Shown piece by piece: positions 1-7,568 of a DNA stretch of 35,562 bases. The position numbers were made by a program, and so were the translations under genes. The notes under the pieces were generated by a model. It searched no databases, had not been told where the DNA came from, and saw only the letters and a program-made list of their open reading frames with translations. The DNA comes from Candidatus Borkfalkia faecavium. GTDB taxonomy: Bacteria > Bacillota > Clostridia > Christensenellales > Borkfalkiaceae. Location: the NCBI GenBank assembly GCA_019114755.1, contig DXEW01000027.1, forward strand, positions 1 through 35,562, given 5' to 3'. Each line of letters opens with the position of its first letter. Position 1 is the stretch's first letter.

Positions 1-674
1 ATCTTCGCTTCCGGGATGGTACGCCGCAAAACGGCGCGGAAGGCCTGTAATTTTTTTTCCGAACAGGGGTGCAGGCCGGGGCAAAGCACCGTTTCGGCGT
101 CGCGGAAGTTCTGCAAATAAAACCGCTTTGCCCCCGCCAGCCAGGCGCCGATCTCTTCCATGTCCTCTTCCGTGTGCAGCTCGTCCGCCACGGTGGTGCG
201 GAATTCGTAGTCCACGCCTCCCGCCAATAAAAAGGCGGCGCTCTCGCGCACGGCGGCAAGCTCTACTGCTGCGCCGCACGTTTGGGCGTACTTTGCGGGC
301 GAATTTTTGATGTCCATGGCCACAAAGTCCACAAGCCCCGCGGCGCACAGCTTTTTCAGCCGCGCTGGGAAGGAGCCGTTGGTGTCCACCTTCACGCAGT
401 AGCCGAGCGCCTTGATCTTTTTCAGCAATCCTTCCGCCTCTTCGTGCAGCAGCGGCTCTCCGCCCGAAACGCACACCCCCTCCAAAATGCCGCGCCGCTT
501 CTGCAAAAAGGCGAACAGTTCTTCTTCTGTATATGCGGCGGGGGAAGCGGCGGATAAAATTTCGCTGTTCTGGCAAAAGGGGCAGCGGAAGTTGCACCCG
601 CCCAAAAACACGGTGCAGGCAACTTTGCCGGGGTAATCTAAAAGCGTCGTCTTTTGCAGTCCGCAGATGCGCAT
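1..674 (-). CDS. nrdG: Radical SAM activating protein, NrdG2-type (anaerobic RNR activase family), partial
   Basis: The protein begins MRICGLQKTTLLDYPGKV and carries the radical-SAM cluster motif CxxxCxxC as CNFRCPFC at about residues 30-37. This is followed by VSGGEPLL, the SAM-binding GGE region, and a later AMDIKNSP segment. That order matches the single-domain activases of anaerobic ribonucleotide reductase type 2, which use a 4Fe-4S cluster and SAM to install a glycyl radical on a partner enzyme. About 224 residues are visible. The frame runs open off the left edge, so the C-terminus is missing, though probably only slightly since the family is about 190-230 residues. The ATG at 674 follows an AGGAGGA site at 678-684. 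The glycyl-radical partner (nrdD or another) is not in the window, so the substrate is inferred from family only. Confidence 0.85.
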   Translation of the reverse strand, partial: MRICGLQKTTLLDYPGKVACTVFLGGCNFRCPFCQNSEILSAASPAAYTEEELFAFLQKRRGILEGVCVSGGEPLLHEEAEGLLKKIKALGYCVKVDTNGSFPARLKKLCAAGLVDFVAMDIKNSPAKYAQTCGAAVELAAVRESAAFLLAGGVDYEFRTTVADELHTEEDMEEIGAWLAGAKRFYLQNFRDAETVLCPGLHPCSEKKLQAFRAVLRRTIPEAK

Positions 675-784
675 GGGTCCTCCTGTCTTTTGAACTTACT
701 TTTATTCTTTTGAACTTGCCTCTATTATACTCCGCCCGCAGGCAAAAGTAAAATGTTTGACAGGGAAGGAAGGGGCGGAAAGGC

Positions 785-1023
785 GGGGCGCGTCGCGAAT
801 GCGGCGCGGGATGACAGAGAGGAATGTAAAGTGTAAAATGTAGAATGTAGAATTATGGATGAAAGAAAAAACATTTTTCCATGTACCCTCAACTTACCAT
901 TTTACATTCTAAATTTTACATTTGCGCCGCCGCGCCGCGCGGGGGCGGGCAGTTCGGGGCGCGTCGCGAATGCGGCGCGAGGCGTGCCGGCATTGTGTGG
1001 GCGCGTCGCGAATGCGGCGCGCG
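785..1023. repeat. Intergenic repeat cluster: GC-rich units and inverted heptamer arrays
   Basis: Three copies of GCGCGTCGCGAATGCGGCGCG-like sequence lie at about 785-810, 957-980 and 999-1022. Between the first two are two heptamer arrays in opposite orientation: ATGTAAA/ATGTAGA units at 823-853 and ATTTTAC/ATTCTAA units at 898-923. They could fold against each other over a roughly 45-nt spacer. The text before the first array reads GGGATGACAGAG, the end of the dispersed GTCATCC palindrome. The segment is compositionally unlike the flanking genes and no credible coding frame is present between 675 and 1261. Confidence 0.7.
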
Positions 1024-1107
1024 GCGTGCGGACAGCCGAGGCGGCAAGCGGCCCATATTTTCACATCAATTTCAGAAAAAACAGAATACTTTTTCAAATA
1101 AATGGGT

Positions 1108-1113
1108 TATAAT
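1108..1113 (+). promoter_or_regulatory. Possible -10 box for the first secreted protease
   Basis: TATAAT lies about 150 bases upstream of the ATG at 1262. No good -35 hexamer is seen 16-18 bases upstream (ATACTT is the closest), so this is a weak call. If used, the transcript would carry a long leader with the hairpins at 1143-1225. Confidence 0.35.
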
Positions 1114-1142
1114 GAAGAAAAGCCGAAACGAAGGGGCTTTTG

Positions 1143-1225
1143 TGCGCCTATGGGCGCATATGCGGAGCGGAAAATAAATTCCGCCGGCAGCGCCCCGCTC
1201 GAGCTTTTGTGCGCCTATGGGCGCA
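1143..1225 (+). promoter_or_regulatory. Leader with duplicated hairpin ahead of protease lipoprotein
   Basis: The sequence TGCGCC-tatg-GGCGCA occurs twice, at 1143-1158 and 1210-1225, each inside a larger direct repeat beginning GCTTTTG and ending near GGAG. Between them a third hairpin GCGGAA-aataaa-TTCCGC occupies 1167-1184. The second hairpin ends 22 bases before the AGGAGG site at 1248-1253. The duplication may be a simple tandem copy event or a regulatory leader; nothing in the sequence decides between these. Confidence 0.4.
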
Positions 1226-1261
1226 TGCGCGGAGAAAAACGTTCCGCAGGAGGCATGTAAT

Positions 1262-2662
1262 ATGAAGCGTAAAAATATCCTTTTGGCGGCGGTCATGGCG
1301 GTCGTGCTGGCGGCAGCGCTGGCGTTTGCCGGCTGCGGCAGCACCACGCCCGTGGTGACCGGCGTCTATGCCACCGATAACGGCTATATCGTGTACTATT
1401 CCGACGGTACCATGTCTACCCTTGCCGGCGGCGGCTCCGAGATCACCATCGACGAGCTGTACGAGCGCTACAAAGAGGAATACGGCGACATCTCGTACGA
1501 AGAATTTTTGCAGAAATACCTCACCGTAGACGTCGGGGCAGACAACGCCTCCATTATCAACGGCCTGCTGCGCTCGTCCGTCGTCGTCTATTCCGAATTC
1601 ACCGTGTCCGAACAGGGCTGGTTCGGGCAGGTCAACCGCGGCATCAGCGTATCTACGGGTTCGGGCGTCATCTACCGCATCGACGACGACTACACCTATA
1701 TCATCACCAACTACCACGTCGTGTACAATGCCGACGCCAACGCCGACAACGGCGACAGCAATATCGCCCGCGCCCTGCACTGCTATCTGTACGGCAGCGA
1801 GGGCACTCCCACCGCCACCAACCGTTACGATTCGCAGGGCTACCCCATCTATAGCTATGGCAGCAACGCCCTCGCATGCGAATATGTGGGCGGCTCCGCC
1901 ACGGCGGACCTGGTGCTGCTGCGGGTAAAGACGGAAGAGCTGCGCCGCATCAACGCGGGCGCCGTCGCCGTGCAGTTTGCCGAAGACTACCGCGTGGGCG
2001 AAACGGCCATCGTCATCGGCAATGCCGAAGATCTGGGCACTTCCGTCACGGAAGGCATCGTCTCCGTCGATCGTGAAAAGGTCAAACTCAGCGATGTAGA
2101 CGGCGTCACCCGCACCTACCAGCTGATGCGCGTGGATGCGGCCGCGTACGGCGGCAATTCGGGCGGCGGCGTGTTCGATGCCGAAGGCAAGCTGATCGGC
2201 ATCCTCAACTCCGGCTCGCGCGAGGCGCAGAACATCAACTTTGCCATCCCCGTGGAAACGGTGGCGGGCGTGACGGAAAACATCTACTATTACGCCACCG
2301 ACGGCGACGACTCTACCGAGGGCGTGTATAAGGTGACGCTGGGCGTCACCGTGCAGTACGATAATTCCCGCTACGAGTACGACGCCTCCACCGGCTACGG
2401 CAGCATCCGCGAGACGATCACCGTGCAGGGCGTCACGGGCGGCTCGCTCGCAGACGAAATGGGCCTGCAGTCCGGCGACGTGCTGCAGTCCGTCACCATC
2501 GACGGAAAAACGTATTCCATCGACCGCCAGTACGACCTCGACGACGCGCTCTACCGCCTGCAGCCGGGCGAAAGCTGCTCTTTCACCTATCTGCGAGACG
2601 GCAAGATGTGCGAATCGTCCACCGTGCTCGCCGAAGCGGGCGACTGTTCCGCCATCGACTGA
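1262..2662 (+). CDS. Trypsin-like serine protease/PDZ lipoprotein (HtrA-like), first paralogue
   Basis: The 466-residue product starts with a signal peptide whose lipobox ends FAGC, so Cys25 is the predicted lipidation site and the protein should sit on the outer face of the membrane. A trypsin-like fold follows. His152 lies in TNYHVV, Asp216 in TADLVLL and Ser300 in GGNSGGG, giving a complete catalytic triad. A C-terminal PDZ-like domain covers roughly residues 360-450 (GSLADEMGLQSGDVLQSV). The region at 40-100, with YSDGT and ELYERYKEEYGD, is shared with the next gene and appears specific to this pair. The ATG at 1262 was chosen over earlier in-frame ATGs because AGGAGG lies at 1248-1253 and the signal peptide starts here. 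Likely role is envelope protein quality control or processing; the substrate is unknown. Confidence 0.85.
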   Translation: MKRKNILLAAVMAVVLAAALAFAGCGSTTPVVTGVYATDNGYIVYYSDGTMSTLAGGGSEITIDELYERYKEEYGDISYEEFLQKYLTVDVGADNASIINGLLRSSVVVYSEFTVSEQGWFGQVNRGISVSTGSGVIYRIDDDYTYIITNYHVVYNADANADNGDSNIARALHCYLYGSEGTPTATNRYDSQGYPIYSYGSNALACEYVGGSATADLVLLRVKTEELRRINAGAVAVQFAEDYRVGETAIVIGNAEDLGTSVTEGIVSVDREKVKLSDVDGVTRTYQLMRVDAAAYGGNSGGGVFDAEGKLIGILNSGSREAQNINFAIPVETVAGVTENIYYYATDGDDSTEGVYKVTLGVTVQYDNSRYEYDASTGYGSIRETITVQGVTGGSLADEMGLQSGDVLQSVTIDGKTYSIDRQYDLDDALYRLQPGESCSFTYLRDGKMCESSTVLAEAGDCSAID

Positions 2663-2678
2663 CCGATCGCCATATTTG

Positions 2679-2704
2679 CGGGAGACGGATCGTCTCCCGT
2701 TTTT
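2679..2704 (+). terminator. Rho-independent terminator after first protease
   Basis: A perfect 9-bp stem CGGGAGACG / CGTCTCCCG with loop GAT is followed directly by five T residues, 17 bases after the stop codon. Confidence 0.8.
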
Positions 2705-2827
2705 GTTTGCCGCGAGCGCCGGCGGCGTGCGCAAAACGGCTGCGCGCGGAAGGCTTCGCGAAGAAGAAGGCGTGCGGCGCCCCTTTTGCGGGCGGCGTTT
2801 TTATCCATAGAACTGCCGTTAAACGTT

Positions 2828-2855
2828 TTGCTTTTTTGCGCGTTTGGGGTATAAT
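2828..2855 (+). promoter_or_regulatory. Promoter upstream of hairpin element and second protease
   Basis: TTGCTT (2828-2833) and TATAAT (2850-2855) are separated by 16 bases. The predicted start site near 2862 falls just before the hairpin element at 2866, so the element would form the 5' end of a roughly 235-nt leader for the protease gene at 3097. Confidence 0.6.
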
Positions 2856-2865
2856 AATAGAGCTG

Positions 2866-3035
2866 ATTCACAAATTTTGTTTCAAGCTGATGAAACAAAA
2901 TTTCGCGGCCAAAGGGGGCGCCGCCTCTCCTCCATCCGTATATTTGTACTGTGAAAAAGCAAAAAGAGCGACTTTTACTTTTTCGGGTATTTGTTTTCAG
3001 AGATCCTTCGTCGCTTTGCTCTTCGGGATGACAGG
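2866..3035 (+). repeat. Multi-hairpin dispersed element, copy 1 (shortened), plus GTCATCC-type palindrome
   Basis: The copy begins ATTCAC followed by a perfect 12-bp hairpin AAATTTTGTTTC / GAAACAAAATTT (2872-2903, loop AAGCTGAT). A short GC-rich segment and CTCCATCCGTAT (also seen in other copies) lead to the terminator-like hairpin at 2952-2984 (GAAAAAG... / ...CTTTTTC). The stretch TCGGGTATTTGTTTT then joins a dispersed palindrome (AGATCCTTCG...GGGATGACAGG, 3001-3035). The conserved-loop third hairpin of longer copies is missing here. It lies inside the putative leader of the second protease. Confidence 0.75.
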
Positions 3036-3096
3036 AAAAAACCGATCCCGTCCAAAGCCGATCGACAGAACCAACATAAAAAGAGGAATATTTGTC

Positions 3097-4521
3097 ATGC
3101 AACAGAAAAAAACGAATAAATGGGTCAAGAGGATGGCGGCGGGGCTGCTCGTCTGCCTGCTGGCGCTGGTGCTCGCCTTTGCGGGCTGTGCGCCGCAGGG
3201 GCCGTATGTGGTGTCGGTGCGCCCCGGAAGTGACGGCGAGGTCATCGTCGAATATTCCGACGGCAGCATCACCACCATCGAAGCGGAGCAGCCCGCAGAC
3301 CCCGTGGGTGTAAAAGAGCTGTACGAGTACTATCAAGAGCTCTACGGCGAACTCTCGTACGAAGAGTTTTTGCGCATGTTCATCTCCGCCGATGAAGGCT
3401 TGACGGATACCGTCATCAACCGCGCGGCGCTCTCCTGCCTGCGCGTATACAGCGAGGCGCGCGAGACGGACGAAGAGGTGGAAGGCGGCAAAGACGTCAC
3501 CATCAGCATCGGTTCGGGCAGCATCTACCGCATGGAAGAGGAATACACCTATATCCTCACCAACTACCACGTTGCCCTGTGCGAGACCGCCAATGAAGAC
3601 AACGACGCCCCCGCCCCCGGCATCGGCCGCAAGCTGACGGCGTATATCTACGGCAGCGAATCTGTCCCCCAAAAGAATACCGAGGTCAAAGACGAGCTGG
3701 GCTACCCCACCTACGACTACGGCAAATACGCCATCGGCTGCGAGTATCTGGGCGGCGCGGTCTCGCTCGACGTCGCCGTGCTGCGCGCAAAAACGGCAGA
3801 CATCCTCGCCGTCAACCCGCAGGCGCGGGCGATCGAGTGGGCAGACGAGTACCACATCGGCGAAACGGCGTTCACCATCGGCAACGAAAACGGCAAAGAG
3901 ATGACCGCCACCCGCGGCATCCTCTCCGTCGAGCGCGAAGACGTCGATTTAGAGATCGGCGGCGTCACCCGCACCTACAGTCTGCTGCGTATGGATACGC
4001 CCATCTACGGCGGCAATTCGGGCGGCATCCTCTTCAATGCCGAAGGCAAGGCCATCGGCGTCTGCAATTCGGGCCGCACCAATATGGACAATATCAACTT
4101 CGCCGTTCCCCTCGCCACCGCCCAAAACGCGGCGGAAAACATCATCGATCATTTTTCGGAAGGCAGCGGCGGCGCCGTCAGCGTGTATAACGTCAGGCTG
4201 GGCGTGACGGTGGAAGAAAACAACGCCGTCTTCTCGTTCGACGAGTCTGCGGGCCACGGGCACGTCTATGCCGACGTCACCGTTTTGGAAGTGCAGGCGG
4301 GCTCCATCGCCGCGGCGGCGGGCGCGCAGGAGGGGGATATCATCCGCGCCGTCGTCGTAGACGGAGAGGAATATACCCTGCGCCGCGGCTACGAGATTGC
4401 CGATATCCTGCTGCAAGTGCGGGCGGGCAGCTCGCTGTCGCTGGTGCTGGAGCGAGGCGGCGAGCGCATAGAGGGCCGCAATTACACCGTCGCCGCCACC
4501 GACTTGCAGGTGGTGGAATAG
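3097..4521 (+). CDS. Trypsin-like serine protease/PDZ lipoprotein (HtrA-like), second paralogue
   Basis: The 474-residue protein is a paralogue of the gene at 1262 throughout. It has a lipobox ending FAGC (Cys31), the same YSDGS...ELYEYYQELYGELSYEEFL segment, and a trypsin-like domain with His158 (TNYHVA), Asp225 (SLDVAVL) and Ser308 (GGNSGGI). A C-terminal PDZ-like domain reads AGSIAAAAGAQEGDIIRAV. The open frame extends upstream to 2608, but that part crosses the repeat element and a promoter. The ATG at 3097 with AGAGG about ten bases upstream and an immediate signal peptide is the supported start. Tandem duplication followed by divergence is the simplest origin. Likely an extracytoplasmic protease; substrate unknown. 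Confidence 0.85.
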   Translation: MQQKKTNKWVKRMAAGLLVCLLALVLAFAGCAPQGPYVVSVRPGSDGEVIVEYSDGSITTIEAEQPADPVGVKELYEYYQELYGELSYEEFLRMFISADEGLTDTVINRAALSCLRVYSEARETDEEVEGGKDVTISIGSGSIYRMEEEYTYILTNYHVALCETANEDNDAPAPGIGRKLTAYIYGSESVPQKNTEVKDELGYPTYDYGKYAIGCEYLGGAVSLDVAVLRAKTADILAVNPQARAIEWADEYHIGETAFTIGNENGKEMTATRGILSVEREDVDLEIGGVTRTYSLLRMDTPIYGGNSGGILFNAEGKAIGVCNSGRTNMDNINFAVPLATAQNAAENIIDHFSEGSGGAVSVYNVRLGVTVEENNAVFSFDESAGHGHVYADVTVLEVQAGSIAAAAGAQEGDIIRAVVVDGEEYTLRRGYEIADILLQVRAGSSLSLVLERGGERIEGRNYTVAATDLQVVE

Positions 4522-4671
4522 GGCGGTACAGCCGAATAACCGTTTCATATAAAAGCATTGCAAGCGCCGGTGCCCCGATTTGCGCGGCAGCGCTCTTGCA
4601 GGAAAGGCGCAAGCGGCGCACATTAAAAGGCGTGCCGCGAAGGGCGCGCCGCTGAGGAAAATTCCGAACAG

Positions 4672-4706
4672 AAAACGCGCTATCTTCCGATAGCGCGTTT
4701 TGGTTG
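4672..4706. terminator. Bidirectional terminator between second protease and hppA
   Basis: Stem AAAACGCGCTA (4672-4682) pairs with TAGCGCGTTTT (4691-4701) around an 8-base loop, with T-rich tracts on both strands. It sits between two convergent genes and can serve both. Confidence 0.8.
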
Positions 4707-4762
4707 GTTTTTTAAGATCTCGACGATTTGTTTTGTCGGTCCAAAATAAATTGTGAGAACTC

Positions 4763-6868
4763 TTATAATATTCCTATCGCCAAAATCACCTGCGCGAAGA
4801 CGATGGCGACCACCGAGATCAGCTTGATGAGGATGTTGATGGAAGGGCCGGAGGTGTCTTTGAACGGGTCTCCCACCGTGTCGCCGATGACGGCGGCCTT
4901 GTGCGCGGGGCTTCCCTTGCCGCCGAAGTTGCCGTCTTCCACATATTTTTTGGCGTTGTCCCAGGCGACGCCGCTGTTGCTCATGAACACCGCCAGCAAA
5001 AATCCCGTCACGGTAGAGCCGAGCAGCAGGCCCGTGACGCCGTTCACACCCAAAAACGTGCCCGCCAAAATGGGCGAGAGCACGGCGATCACCGCCGGCA
5101 AGATCATCTGTTTCTGCGCCGATTTGGTGCAGATGGTCACGCAGCGCGCGTAGTCGGGCTCGCTCGTTCCCGCCAAGATGCCGGGGTCTTTGGCAAACTG
5201 CCGCCGCACTTCCAGCACCACGTGCTGCGCGCTCTTGCCCACGGCAGACATGGTGAGGGCGGAAAACAGGAAGGGCAGCATCGCCCCCACGAACACGCCC
5301 ACGAGCACCACGGGGTTATCGACGGCGAGGTCGAACTGAAAATTCGGCTCCAAAAGCTTCACCTGCGCGATAAAGGAAGAGAGCAGCGCCAGCGCCGTCA
5401 GCATGGCAGAGCCGATGGCAAAGCCCTTGCCCGTCGCCGCGGTGGTATTGCCGAGCGAATCGAGCGCGTCTGTGCGGGTGCGCACCTCTTCGTTCATGCC
5501 GCTCATCTGGGCGATGCCGCCGGCGTTGTCGGCGACCGGCCCGTAGGCGTCGGTAGAGAGGGTGATGCCCAGGGTAGAGAGCATCCCCACGGCGGAAATG
5601 CCGATGCCGAACATGCCCATCTCGCTATTGTTCATGCCGCCGCAGGCGAAATAGGCGCCCAGCACTGCCGCCGCGATGATGAGCACGGGCACCAGTGTAG
5701 ACAGCATGCCCAGCGCCGTGCCGTTGATGATGACCGGCCCCGCGCCGCTTTCGGAAGCCTCCGCCAGTTTTTTGGTGGGGGAATAGCTGGCGCTGGTGAA
5801 AAATTCGGTAAAAAAGCCGATGAGCACGCCCGCAGCCAGCCCGATGAGCACGGGGGCGATGAGGCGGAAGATGTCTGCCGCGCTCGTTCCCTGCGGCATG
5901 ACCAGCCAGATGAACAGGGCGGAGGCGACGGCGGTGCCGCCGGCGGCGAACCATGTGCCCGCCCGCAGCGCCCGCAGCAGGCCCTTTTGCGATACGTTCT
6001 CCTTCGTCCGCACGAAGAAGGTGCCGATGATGGAGAACAGCACGCCGATGGCGGCGATGCCGAGGGGCAAAAGCGCCCCGCGGAAGTCCAGCCCTGCCGC
6101 CACGCCGAGGGCCATCGCCGAGAGGATAGAGCCGACGTACGATTCATACAGGTCCGCGCCCATGCCCGCCACGTCGCCCACGTTGTCGCCCACATTGTCG
6201 GCGATGACGGCGGGGTTGCGCGGGTCGTCTTCGGGGATGTTCTCTTCCACCTTGCCCACGAGGTCCGCGCCTACGTCGGCAGCTTTGGTGAAGATGCCGC
6301 CGCCCACGCGGGCGAACAGCGCCATCGAAGAGGCGCCCATGCCGAAGGTGATCATGTTGGTGGCGATGAACTGCGCCTCGGTGAGCGCCGTCTCGCTGAC
6401 GGAATAAAAGCCCTTCAGCACAAAATACCAGATGGAAAGGTCGCAAAGCCCCAGGCCCACGACCACCAGGCCCATCACGCTGCCCGCCGAAAAGGCGGCG
6501 CGCAGGCCTTTATTGAGGCTGCTCTGGCAGGCGGTGGCGGTGCGCGCGTTGGCGGCGGTGGCGATCTTCATCCCCAAAAAGCCGGAAAGGCCGGAAAAGA
6601 TGCCGCCCGTCACAAAGGCGAAGGGCATGAACGGCCCCACGAACCCGACCAGCGCCAGAATGCCCAGCAGCACGAACATGCACCCGAAAAAGATGGCCAC
6701 GACCAGGTACTGCCGCTTCAAAAAAGCATTTGCGCCCCGGCGGATGATCGCGGCAATGCCGCGCGTATTCTCCGCTTCGGGCATTTTCAGCACCTTACGG
6801 GCGAAGAACAGCGCGAATGCCAGCGCGAGCACAGCCGCACAGGGCGCAATTAAGATCGCATATTGCAT
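4763..6868 (-). CDS. hppA: Membrane-bound ion-pumping pyrophosphatase
   Basis: The 701-residue polytopic protein hydrolyses PPi at the cytoplasmic face and pumps H+ and/or Na+ outward. The substrate-binding signature is present as KAADVGADLVGKVE, followed by IPEDDPRNPAVIADNVGDNVGDVAGMGADLYE, and the C-terminal acidic motif as GDTVGDPFKDTSGPSINIL. The motif GNTTAATGKGFAIGSA has Ala where K+-independent enzymes have Lys, so it belongs to the K+-dependent group, many members of which pump Na+. The ATG at 6868 is preceded by AAGGGGA. Length is typical. A strong promoter lies at 6931-6959. Which ion is moved cannot be settled from the sequence alone. Confidence 0.95.
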   Translation of the reverse strand: MQYAILIAPCAAVLALAFALFFARKVLKMPEAENTRGIAAIIRRGANAFLKRQYLVVAIFFGCMFVLLGILALVGFVGPFMPFAFVTGGIFSGLSGFLGMKIATAANARTATACQSSLNKGLRAAFSAGSVMGLVVVGLGLCDLSIWYFVLKGFYSVSETALTEAQFIATNMITFGMGASSMALFARVGGGIFTKAADVGADLVGKVEENIPEDDPRNPAVIADNVGDNVGDVAGMGADLYESYVGSILSAMALGVAAGLDFRGALLPLGIAAIGVLFSIIGTFFVRTKENVSQKGLLRALRAGTWFAAGGTAVASALFIWLVMPQGTSAADIFRLIAPVLIGLAAGVLIGFFTEFFTSASYSPTKKLAEASESGAGPVIINGTALGMLSTLVPVLIIAAAVLGAYFACGGMNNSEMGMFGIGISAVGMLSTLGITLSTDAYGPVADNAGGIAQMSGMNEEVRTRTDALDSLGNTTAATGKGFAIGSAMLTALALLSSFIAQVKLLEPNFQFDLAVDNPVVLVGVFVGAMLPFLFSALTMSAVGKSAQHVVLEVRRQFAKDPGILAGTSEPDYARCVTICTKSAQKQMILPAVIAVLSPILAGTFLGVNGVTGLLLGSTVTGFLLAVFMSNSGVAWDNAKKYVEDGNFGGKGSPAHKAAVIGDTVGDPFKDTSGPSINILIKLISVVAIVFAQVILAIGIL

Positions 6869-6930
6869 TGTGTTTCCCCTTCAAAAAGACGCTTCCGCAC
6901 AGGTATGTGCAAAAAGGCGCCTTTTTTTTC

Positions 6931-6959
6931 ATCATACCACAGAAAACCGCCATAGTCAA
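6931..6959 (-). promoter_or_regulatory. hppA promoter
   Basis: On the minus strand TTGACT (6959-6954) and TATGAT (6936-6931) are spaced 17 bases, about 60 bases upstream of the hppA start codon. A run AAAAAGGCGCC just downstream would lie in the leader. Confidence 0.8.
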
Positions 6960-6960
6960 G

Positions 6961-7323
6961 GCTTTTGATAAAAAAGTGTAATAAGAACGAAAAATTTTTC
7001 GACACTCGTCGAAAATTCCGCCGCCCTTGCCTCTGCGCGGGGCCGCTGCTCATTGTCTTTGCTCGTGCCGCGGGGCTGCTGTTGCCGCCCCTTGCCCGTG
7101 CGCGGGGCTGCTGCCGCCGTTCCTTGTCCGTGCGCGGATTTTTTTCGACAGTTGCCGAAGGAGCGTGCGCCCTTTGCCTTCTTTCTCCGCCCCGCATGGC
7201 CGCAGCCCTCCGCCCTTTGCGTTTGGCCGCGCCCTCCCGCCCTTGCGGCTGCATGCCCTTTCGCCTTTGAAAAGAAGGGAAAAGTCCGCCGCAAAGGGCT
7301 TGCCTAAGGGGGCGGGGAAGTGG
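6961..7323. other. GC-rich gene-free spacer
   Basis: No credible gene is seen here. Several overlapping frames are open on both strands, but their translations are Arg/Ala/Pro/Cys-rich, lack ribosome-binding sites and resemble no family. The segment holds imperfect repeats of CTTGCCCGTGCGCGGGGCTG (around 7027-7140) and the pairs GTCGAAAA/TTTTTCGAC near its left end. It ends in the promoter of the repeat element at 7339. Confidence 0.5.
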
Positions 7324-7329
7324 TATAAT
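7300..7329 (+). promoter_or_regulatory. Promoter directly ahead of hairpin element copy 2
   Basis: TTGCCT (7300-7305) and TATAAT (7324-7329) have an 18-base spacer. The element's GTTCTCAC begins 10 bases after the -10 box, the same arrangement as at 2850/2866. No protein gene follows for 900 bases, so the product would be the repeat region itself. Confidence 0.55.
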
Positions 7330-7338
7330 AATAAAAAG

Positions 7339-7560
7339 GTTCTCACGATTTGTTTTGAGCTGACAAAAGAATTTTCCGTGAGGAAGGGGGAACCCTGCCG
7401 ATGCGCTCGTCGCGCCATTTTGCGCGCCGTGCTGGCGGCGGTTTCTCCCCTCTGCGCCGCGCATTGCAGGGCACACCATTTATAAAACGCGCGGCGCATT
7501 CACCTCCATCCGTATGCTCATAAGGGAAAAAAGGAAAAAGTGTCATTTTTCCTTTTTTGA
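7339..7560 (+). repeat. Multi-hairpin dispersed element, copy 2
   Basis: GTTCTCAC is followed by hairpin 1, an imperfect stem GATTTGTTTTG / CAAAAGAATTTTC (7347-7376). Hairpin 2 runs from GGGGGAACC (7386) to GGTTTCTCCCC (7450). Hairpin 3 has the perfect 10-bp stem TGCGCCGCGC / GCGCGGCGCA at 7453-7498, with conserved loop AGGGCACACCATTTATAAAAC. TTCACCTCCATCCGTATGCT then leads to hairpin 5, a perfect 13-bp A/T stem AAAAAAGGAAAAA / TTTTTCCTTTTTT at 7527-7558. It lacks the 280-nt RNA present in copies 6 and 8 between hairpins 1 and 2. Confidence 0.85.
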
Positions 7561-7568
7561 GAGATTAA

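Noticed and set aside
1148-2734. Open minus-strand frame of 528 codons opposite the first protease
   Set aside because: It is the complement of a clear protease with signal peptide, triad and ribosome-binding site; its own translation is His/Val/Asp-rich shadow sequence with no family features.
2866-2910. CTGATGA/CTGACGA near hairpin 1 as a hammerhead ribozyme core
   Set aside because: No GAAA segment and no second stem in the right order follow; the motif overlaps the stem and is not kept in copies 4, 5 and 7.
4901-6853. Open plus-strand frame of 650 codons opposite hppA
   Set aside because: The minus strand encodes a complete membrane pyrophosphatase; the plus frame is an antisense shadow caused by high GC.
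7050-7499. Overlapping open frames in the 7.0-7.5 kb spacer as genes
   Set aside because: Arg/Ala-rich translations on both strands, no ribosome-binding sites, and they run through the promoter and hairpins of the repeat element.
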